This document shows, piece by piece, positions 22,399-26,881 of a DNA stretch of 26,881 nt (position 1 is its first letter; the number at the start of each line of letters is the position of its first letter). Source of the stretch: a virus; IMG/VR virus record IMGVR_UViG_3300025110_000105, positions 1 through 26,881 of that record; one strand, written 5' to 3'. The translations under genes were made by a program, and so were the position numbers. The notes beneath the pieces are model-generated. The model saw nothing but the letters and a program-made list of their open reading frames with translations, searched no databases and was not told the DNA's origin.

Positions 22399-22555
22399 CT
22401 TTTTTATAGTTTGGGATTATGACATTAAAAATACTATCTAACCAACCGAAAATTTTATTATCATTTTCTGTGGGTGTAAGATTAGTTATTATTTTTAAAA
22501 ACGCCATTAATCCTATTAATAATTCTAACCAATTTTGTGCTATAAAGTTTTCCAT
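22382..22555 (-). CDS. Small single-span membrane protein, holin-like
   Basis: I place the start at ATG 22555 (MENFIAQNWLELLIGLMAFL) rather than at the upstream ATG 22582. It is preceded by an A/T-rich leader typical of this genome and avoids running into the endolysin stop. The 57-residue product has one hydrophobic span at about 8-26 and a soluble tail (TPTENDNKIFGWLDSIFNVI, ending KKGGGTH). I recall similar NLTPT.. .DNK.FGW proteins near lysins in Bacteroidota phages. A lysis role is inferred from size, span and position. Confidence 0.6.
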   Translation of the reverse strand: MENFIAQNWLELLIGLMAFLKIITNLTPTENDNKIFGWLDSIFNVIIPNYKKGGGTH

Positions 22556-22566
22556 ATATAAATAAT

Positions 22567-22950
22567 TTAATAATAAGTCCAAATTAATTTTTGAGTTTTT
22601 TCGTGGTCAATATCACAATGGATAAAATTATTACCAATTCCAATCCTTGTAAAACCTGTTTTTAATAAAGCGGTTAATATCTTATACCTTGAACTTGAAT
22701 CAGAGGTATAAATGTCTACCGCCAAACCTTTTGTATGTGCTGAATTTTTTGATGTTTTATAACCCTCTTGCATTAAGAGTTTATTATACTCTGGTGTTCT
22801 GAATCCTGATGTTATTTTAAATGGTATTCCTGCTAATTCTCTAGCATCATCTAACATACAGATAAAATTTTCATTCATATTGTCTATACCCTTACCTTTT
22901 CCACTCTTACAATCAAACTCTTTCCACCTGAAATGCTTGAAAATAGCCAT
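22567..22950 (-). CDS. Endolysin, M15A peptidase (D-Ala-D-Ala type)
   Basis: This 127-residue single-domain enzyme cleaves peptide bonds in the host cell wall. The zinc-binding and catalytic pattern of peptidase M15 is present: SAHTKGLAVD (Ser70, His72, Asp79) and FIHCDID (His111, Asp113), with KITSGFRTPEYN at about 45-56. It begins FKHFRWKEFDCKSG, as such phage enzymes often do. There is no signal peptide, so export needs a holin, and several small membrane proteins adjoin it. It starts in a TAATG shared with the upstream membrane gene. Confidence 0.9.
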   Translation of the reverse strand: MAIFKHFRWKEFDCKSGKGKGIDNMNENFICMLDDARELAGIPFKITSGFRTPEYNKLLMQEGYKTSKNSAHTKGLAVDIYTSDSSSRYKILTALLKTGFTRIGIGNNFIHCDIDHEKTQKLIWTYY

Positions 22951-23123
22951 TATTTGCGTTTTAAGAGATTTTTAACCCATTGATATATGTCTTTACTCAT
23001 CATAGCCACAAAACCCCCTAGAAGTCCTAAAACAACCGTTTCCATTAATGTTTGCGTTGGTATCATTCCTATAGTTAGTAAATTACCGCAAAAAAAACAA
23101 CTTAAGTATTCTAATTTTTCCAT
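22950..23123 (-). CDS. 57-residue membrane protein upstream of endolysin, holin candidate
   Basis: A short frame from ATG 23123 (MEKLEYLSCFFCGNLLTIGM) to TAA 22950 joins both neighbours by TAATG overlaps, filling a 170-base gap exactly. It has a weaker hydrophobic stretch at about 8-21 and a clear one at about 28-43 (ETVVLGLLGGFVAMM), then a basic end (YQWVKNLLKRK). Small size, membrane span, basic C-terminus and position just before the endolysin make it a good holin candidate. Confidence 0.65.
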   Translation of the reverse strand: MEKLEYLSCFFCGNLLTIGMIPTQTLMETVVLGLLGGFVAMMSKDIYQWVKNLLKRK

Positions 23124-23662
23124 TACATTGGTACTATTTTATAAGTGGTATAAACAGACATACTCCAATCACCGTTAAAATTAGAGTTCGCCGTAATATA
23201 CATAGGTTTATTCTCTAAAGTACCACCTATAATAACGGGATCCCCTGTCATCATCTTAGTGGGTCTATGATCAAAGGTCGCGGATTTATTTCCATAACCT
23301 TGATAAAATTTACCTGCGAGACACCAGCAATGCCCCGCCGTAAAGGTTTGACTTGCACCGATTTGTAAAGCGGAACCCGAAGTGTTTTCTACAGATATAT
23401 ACTCGCAATTCGTAGTAACTGATATTAGTTGAACGAAAAATCCCGCACCTGGTGTAGGTACAATCTCATATCCTGTCGCCATAGCGTTAATCTGTGAAGA
23501 TGTTAAATTCAGAATATTAGTATTTAGAGTATATTCCGCTTTTATTTGTTTTGAAGTTCCCAATGGACTACCTGTGGTGTCTGATACGTCCACAACCATA
23601 AGTAAATCCTCTTTAGCTAATGATGTTGCTATCGCCTTGTCGGTTAATCTTTGTCCCGCCAT
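23123..23662 (-). CDS. Putative fibre- or head-decoration-type structural protein
   Basis: This 179-residue protein begins MAGQRLTDKAIATSLAKEDL and continues LMVVDVSDTTGSPLGTSKQI, an opening that I associate with phage fibre or spike N-termini. The rest is beta-rich (VENTSGSALQIGASQTFTAG, then YKIVPM at the end). It follows the connector-like genes and precedes the lysis cassette. A virion surface role is inferred, and whether head or tail cannot be told. The 74-base gap upstream, 23663-23736, is a low-complexity A/T tract without a supported gene. Confidence 0.5.
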   Translation of the reverse strand: MAGQRLTDKAIATSLAKEDLLMVVDVSDTTGSPLGTSKQIKAEYTLNTNILNLTSSQINAMATGYEIVPTPGAGFFVQLISVTTNCEYISVENTSGSALQIGASQTFTAGHCWCLAGKFYQGYGNKSATFDHRPTKMMTGDPVIIGGTLENKPMYITANSNFNGDWSMSVYTTYKIVPM

Positions 23663-23736
23663 AATTTAATTTTTTTAAATAATTTTTTAACCTCTTAAAA
23701 TTTTTTTTAGTAGAGGGGTATTTTTGGTATTTTTTT

Positions 23737-24324
23737 TTAACAACTTTCGCCATACACCGTAATATTAGTTGCCTGCAAAAAAGCCTTAAGTTTGTTACTC
23801 ATAGGTCTAACAGGATCAAGATTTAAATTACTATAATAATTACTTGTAGTTGGTTTTAAATCTGCGCCTGTATTAGTACTGTATTTTGGAAATAAAGCGG
23901 TATTGTTTTTTATGTAATCGATCAATCTTTGTCTATAAAACTCACCTGCGTTTGTCGCCGTGTCCATAACAGGTTTTAAATCCTCGTAAGTTGCAGACGA
24001 ACTTTGTTCCGTTGCACCCATAATAACCACAGCGTTATTAACAAACCTTAGTCGTAAATAGGGAACTAATTGAGTAAAAGAATATTGCACCAAAGCAGGT
24101 TGAATATATGTTTCTACAAGCGTTTTATTGTCATCGGCTAAAGTATTATTCTGTATATGTGATTTTAAATCCTGATCTAATTCTGTGCCTAACACGGGTA
24201 ATATGTGCATATCCTGTGCTAACAAAATATACGGCATTACAAGGTTGTCGTCCACAGCTTGACTCAGGGCGGTATCTCTTTTTAATCTGTTGGTGCTTAT
24301 ATATAATGTATGTTCTATAGCCAT
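23737..24324 (-). CDS. Head-tail connector-like protein
   Basis: This 195-residue protein is mainly helical. It opens MAIEHTLYISTNRLKRDTAL, followed by an ILLAQDMHILPVLGTELDQD segment and YIQPALVQYSFTQLVPYLRL, a layout that I recall from head-tail connector or adaptor proteins of Bacteroidota phages. It lies two genes after the portal, where an adaptor belongs. It is 2 bases from the upstream gene. The assignment is from layout and synteny, without a decisive motif. Confidence 0.6.
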   Translation of the reverse strand: MAIEHTLYISTNRLKRDTALSQAVDDNLVMPYILLAQDMHILPVLGTELDQDLKSHIQNNTLADDNKTLVETYIQPALVQYSFTQLVPYLRLRFVNNAVVIMGATEQSSSATYEDLKPVMDTATNAGEFYRQRLIDYIKNNTALFPKYSTNTGADLKPTTSNYYSNLNLDPVRPMSNKLKAFLQATNITVYGESC

Positions 24325-24326
24325 AT

Positions 24327-24644
24327 CTAAACGTCTTTTGCTTTACTTAAATCTATTATTACATTTGCACCCCGATCATCTTTAATATTGGATTGGGTTT
24401 TTAGGGAATTATACGCCTGAGTAATGGGATCAACACCTTTATTAGATATGTCCATAGTAAAATTGAACGAAAGGGTATCCACAGGTAATAAATTATTTGC
24501 CCTTGAGATAGCATCTTTATATATTTGCACAAAAGCCGCAGAAGAAACACTTTTTAAAACATTAAGTTCTACTTTGTATATTCGCCAATAAGCTGTTTTT
24601 ACCTCTATTCCGTGTGCAGTTGTGAATGATTGTTCTAAAGCCAT
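24327..24644 (-). CDS. Small structural protein after the portal
   Basis: This 105-residue protein starts MALEQSFTTAHGIEVKTAYW and contains a beta-strand pair (WRIYKVELNVL), a helix (AAFVQIYKDAISRANN) and a C-terminal region with basic and acidic residues. It lies between portal and connector-like genes, 13 and 2 bases from them. Its size and position suggest a head or joining accessory protein. No family was recognised with certainty. Confidence 0.55.
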   Translation of the reverse strand: MALEQSFTTAHGIEVKTAYWRIYKVELNVLKSVSSAAFVQIYKDAISRANNLLPVDTLSFNFTMDISNKGVDPITQAYNSLKTQSNIKDDRGANVIIDLSKAKDV

Positions 24645-24657
24645 AATATTTTAGTTT

Positions 24658-26481
24658 TTATTTAACACCAGGATAATGTCCTTCATTAGGCATATTAATA
24701 GGTGCTTTTTCTGCTGTTTTTTGTCCTTTTATGTCAGGCATATATTCCGACGGTATTTTATTAATTTTATTGTAGTCATTATCTATGGTAGCGCCTTTTA
24801 ATTTCGTTCCGTCTTTTAATCTATACAATATTGTTTTCCAAGCGTGACGGCAATAAACCCCGCCTTTGAACAAAAATAAGTCATATTTTTTGCCTTTATG
24901 TCCTAATTGCCTATTAACACCTGCCCGACTAGCATTATTAATATCTTCAATCCTATAAACAAATCCACCTTTTGCTAAAGTCATCATATTCTCACAGAAT
25001 GTTCTTGTACCATTCCTTTTTTTAGTATATGGGTTTATTTTATTAGCTTTTCTACTCTTTTTAATGTATTTAAATCTAATTCTATAATGTGACTTATCTA
25101 ATTTACTTTTTTTGTTTTCTCGACTTACAATTTCATCTGCAAAATTATATTTCTCATCTTTTTCTATAAAGTGGTTTGCCCAATCGTCATAATCCTCTAC
25201 TAATCCCTCGTCCTGTTCATCAACGATCTCCCAAACATCAGAATCTATTTTGTCACCGTGCAAATTGTTAAGCACATCGTCCATATCCTCATCTGACATT
25301 TCCACAAAATCATCTTGAGTAACACCCTCTTTTTCCTGATCTTCTTCTGATTGCGTTTCTGTTACTTCTAAATCTATGAAATCCGCAGGTTTTAAAGACG
25401 TAAAATATAAATCTAAGTCAATATCATTAACCTTAAATATTTTATTCAATCCTTTAAGCAAAATGTGTTGAAATGGAATAATAACGGTATTATTAAATAA
25501 TGAATAAGCGTCCCTTAATTCTTCTGCGTTTGATCCTAAACCGCCACCTTCTGCTCTAATTCCAAATAAAAGTGGACTTGTTACTCTATGTCCCGATAGT
25601 ATTTTATTAACAACCTCTTTAGATAAAAATTGATAACTCTCTGATGCACTATTAGAATCAATAGGGATTATTTCAGGTGAATTATCTTTGCCGTCATTGA
25701 AAGTTATCATAATACGCCCACTATTTCCTGATCCCGAAAACTTATCCTGTATTTGCCTTTCTATGGTACGCCTTTCTTCTTCTGTTGGTACACCATTAGC
25801 GAAATTGATAGCCATACTTGGAAACATTCCATTACTAATATTAGCTAAATGAAATTGAGCAATTTCTAAATCTAATTGTATATAATCTGTAGATGCAATA
25901 TAATCAGGTGCAAATCCATAGAACATAGCGGGGTTTTTATCCCTGATCATTAATATTTGACTAGCTTGAGTCCTGTCTGTTGTAGAAAAAGCCTTGTATG
26001 GGCGTGGTTTATATTCCTTTTTTTTGCATTTAGACCAATCCGCACTATAATAATAGGTTTCTACTTCACCGTCAACTAATTTACCACTCCTTATATATTG
26101 AGCGCCAATGTGAGAAATTTTACTTATCTTTTTCCTATCCCTTGACCATATTACATTCACATAACAACCACCGAACAATTTTAAATCTAAAGCTAAATCT
26201 TTTAGAACGTCATCAGATGAATTGTCTAAAAGTTCGTTTATTTTTAACCAACTTTCTTTTGTAGCCTCACTTTCATCTACATTGGTTGCATTTAATCCCT
26301 CTCCATAAATCATAGCGCCAATAGATTTTACTAATGCACCATTGATAGCACTACCTAAAAATAATTCTAACAAATAATTAGGGTATAAATTATCTTCCCC
26401 AAAACTTATCCATTCCTGATTGGTTTTTTCGACTAAATGTGGTATGTTATAATGTGAAAGTTCTACAAAATTTAATTTCAT
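24658..26481 (-). CDS. Portal protein with an unusual C-terminal extension
   Basis: This 607-residue protein forms the DNA entry/exit ring of the head. Residues 1-370 look like a portal: WISFGEDNLYPNYLLELFLG at about 24-43, IGAMIYGEGL at 54-63, FGGCYVNVIW at 103-112, and a late helical stem region (VVNKILSGHRVTSPLLFGI). An acidic linker at about 375-455 leads to a separate basic domain (about 463-570) with RTFCENMMTLAKGGFVYRIE and DLFLFKGGVYCRHAWKTILY. The Cys-x-His-x-x-Trp motif there is not part of ordinary portals. The gene is far from protease and scaffold, which usually follow it. Confidence 0.8.
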   Translation of the reverse strand: MKLNFVELSHYNIPHLVEKTNQEWISFGEDNLYPNYLLELFLGSAINGALVKSIGAMIYGEGLNATNVDESEATKESWLKINELLDNSSDDVLKDLALDLKLFGGCYVNVIWSRDRKKISKISHIGAQYIRSGKLVDGEVETYYYSADWSKCKKKEYKPRPYKAFSTTDRTQASQILMIRDKNPAMFYGFAPDYIASTDYIQLDLEIAQFHLANISNGMFPSMAINFANGVPTEEERRTIERQIQDKFSGSGNSGRIMITFNDGKDNSPEIIPIDSNSASESYQFLSKEVVNKILSGHRVTSPLLFGIRAEGGGLGSNAEELRDAYSLFNNTVIIPFQHILLKGLNKIFKVNDIDLDLYFTSLKPADFIDLEVTETQSEEDQEKEGVTQDDFVEMSDEDMDDVLNNLHGDKIDSDVWEIVDEQDEGLVEDYDDWANHFIEKDEKYNFADEIVSRENKKSKLDKSHYRIRFKYIKKSRKANKINPYTKKRNGTRTFCENMMTLAKGGFVYRIEDINNASRAGVNRQLGHKGKKYDLFLFKGGVYCRHAWKTILYRLKDGTKLKGATIDNDYNKINKIPSEYMPDIKGQKTAEKAPINMPNEGHYPGVK

Positions 26482-26491
26482 CTTAATCGTT

Positions 26492-26881
26492 TTATGCCGT
26501 TATTGTTGAGTATACCGCGTTTGTGTCCGAAGCGTCACCATATTGTTTGTAATGCACCTCTTCGGCGTTGTAAGTTGCACTATCGGTATCATTAGGAAAC
26601 ATAAAAACCGTAGTATCATTATTACGCCTAACTATATCCGACATAGTTATATCCGCAGGTGTTTCTGATTCATACACCGTCAACTGAAATTGTCCTAAAG
26701 GTGGGAAATCTTGATCGAACACAACTTCATAATTGTTAGTTGGTGTTAGTGATGGATTCATAGAGCCATACCAAACCAAACCCGCATTTTGATTAATCAC
26801 AATACCACGTTTTGACAGAGAGTTCCCACCGTGTGGTAAACCAGGAGTAATGATTTTTACTTTTTTGGTGGTTAAATTTTT
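26492..26881 (-). CDS. Unidentified protein, N-terminus beyond window edge
   Basis: The open frame runs from the right edge to its stop at 26492, giving 129 visible residues. A GTG at 26800 could be read as a start, but the frame stays open and sensible upstream (ITPGLPHGGNSLSKRGIVIN), so the true start is probably outside the window. The product is acidic and beta-prone (NYEVVFDQDFPPLGQFQLTV, then VFMFPNDTDSATYNAEEVHY). It is 10 bases before the portal in the same transcript, suggesting a virion or packaging-related role. No family was recognised. Confidence 0.55.
   Translation of the reverse strand, partial: KNLTTKKVKIITPGLPHGGNSLSKRGIVINQNAGLVWYGSMNPSLTPTNNYEVVFDQDFPPLGQFQLTVYESETPADITMSDIVRRNNDTTVFMFPNDTDSATYNAEEVHYKQYGDASDTNAVYSTITA

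Noticed and set aside
22555-22582. Upstream ATG 22582 as start of the single-span membrane protein
   Set aside because: It overlaps the endolysin stop region and adds a hydrophobic nine-residue prefix, whereas ATG 22555 follows a leader typical of this genome.
23663-23736. Possible hairpin terminator between connector-like and fibre-like genes
   Set aside because: A five-pair CCTCT/AGAGG stem encloses a long A/T loop and is not followed by a clean T-run in the minus-strand direction. The stretch is low-complexity A/T.
1-26881. Window as a complete circular genome
   Set aside because: Joining position 1 to 26881 lets the capsid frame run only two further codons before a stop, giving a capsid of about 175 residues, too short. 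The right-end frame is in another phase and also runs off the edge.

Overview
This window looks like part of the genome of a tailed double-stranded DNA phage, most likely siphovirus-like, infecting a Bacteroidota host and probably a flavobacterium. The DNA is very AT-rich. Genes are packed head to tail with ATGA/TAATG overlaps, and start codons follow A/T-rich leaders rather than Shine-Dalgarno sites, which is usual in Bacteroidota. Several proteins resemble families I associate with Bacteroidota phages: an XkdF-type prohead protease, a Lin1244/DUF4373-like replication protein, an M15 endolysin, and small proteins of the 16300-16683 and 20242-20643 type. No integrase, tRNA, CRISPR array or insertion sequence was seen. 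Both window ends cut genes, and joining the ends does not make a sensible protein, so this is an excerpt rather than a complete circle.

Layout, left to right. 1-11313 (minus strand, transcribed leftwards): virion genes. In transcription order these are a tail assembly chaperone with a likely -1 frameshift, two neck/tail-completion-like proteins, two large tail proteins, a 57-residue protein, a tape-measure-like protein, an XkdF-like protease, a scaffold-like protein and the N-terminal part of the major capsid protein. 11435-11593: a lone plus-strand small gene between the tail chaperone and the terminase. 11594-13076: terminase subunits. 13086-16316: two overlapping glycosyltransferases, a ParB-like protein, an HNH nuclease and a zinc-ribbon micro-protein. 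16300-18811: a sigma-factor-like protein, a VRR-NUC nuclease, a replisome organizer with internal repeats that could be an origin, and several tiny genes. 18865-19495: an SSB-like and a Cro-like gene that start the leftward operon and end at a clear intrinsic terminator.

19496-19671 is a divergent control region with a perfect 25-bp palindrome and promoter-like elements. 19672-21305 (plus strand) holds seven small, probably early genes, including a double zinc-knuckle protein and an HTH protein. 21297-26881 (minus strand) ends convergently against them. In transcription order it carries an unidentified partial protein, the portal, two small head/connector proteins, a fibre-like protein, a lysis cassette (small membrane proteins around an M15 peptidase), a metallophosphoesterase and a 45-residue protein.

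Inferred programme: the Cro-like protein acts at the palindrome to balance rightward early genes against leftward replication genes. The sigma-like factor then may direct late transcription of terminase, tail and head genes. The glycosyltransferase/ParB/HNH block is the best candidate for something undescribed, such as DNA or surface glycosylation linked to packaging, but its substrate cannot be read from sequence.
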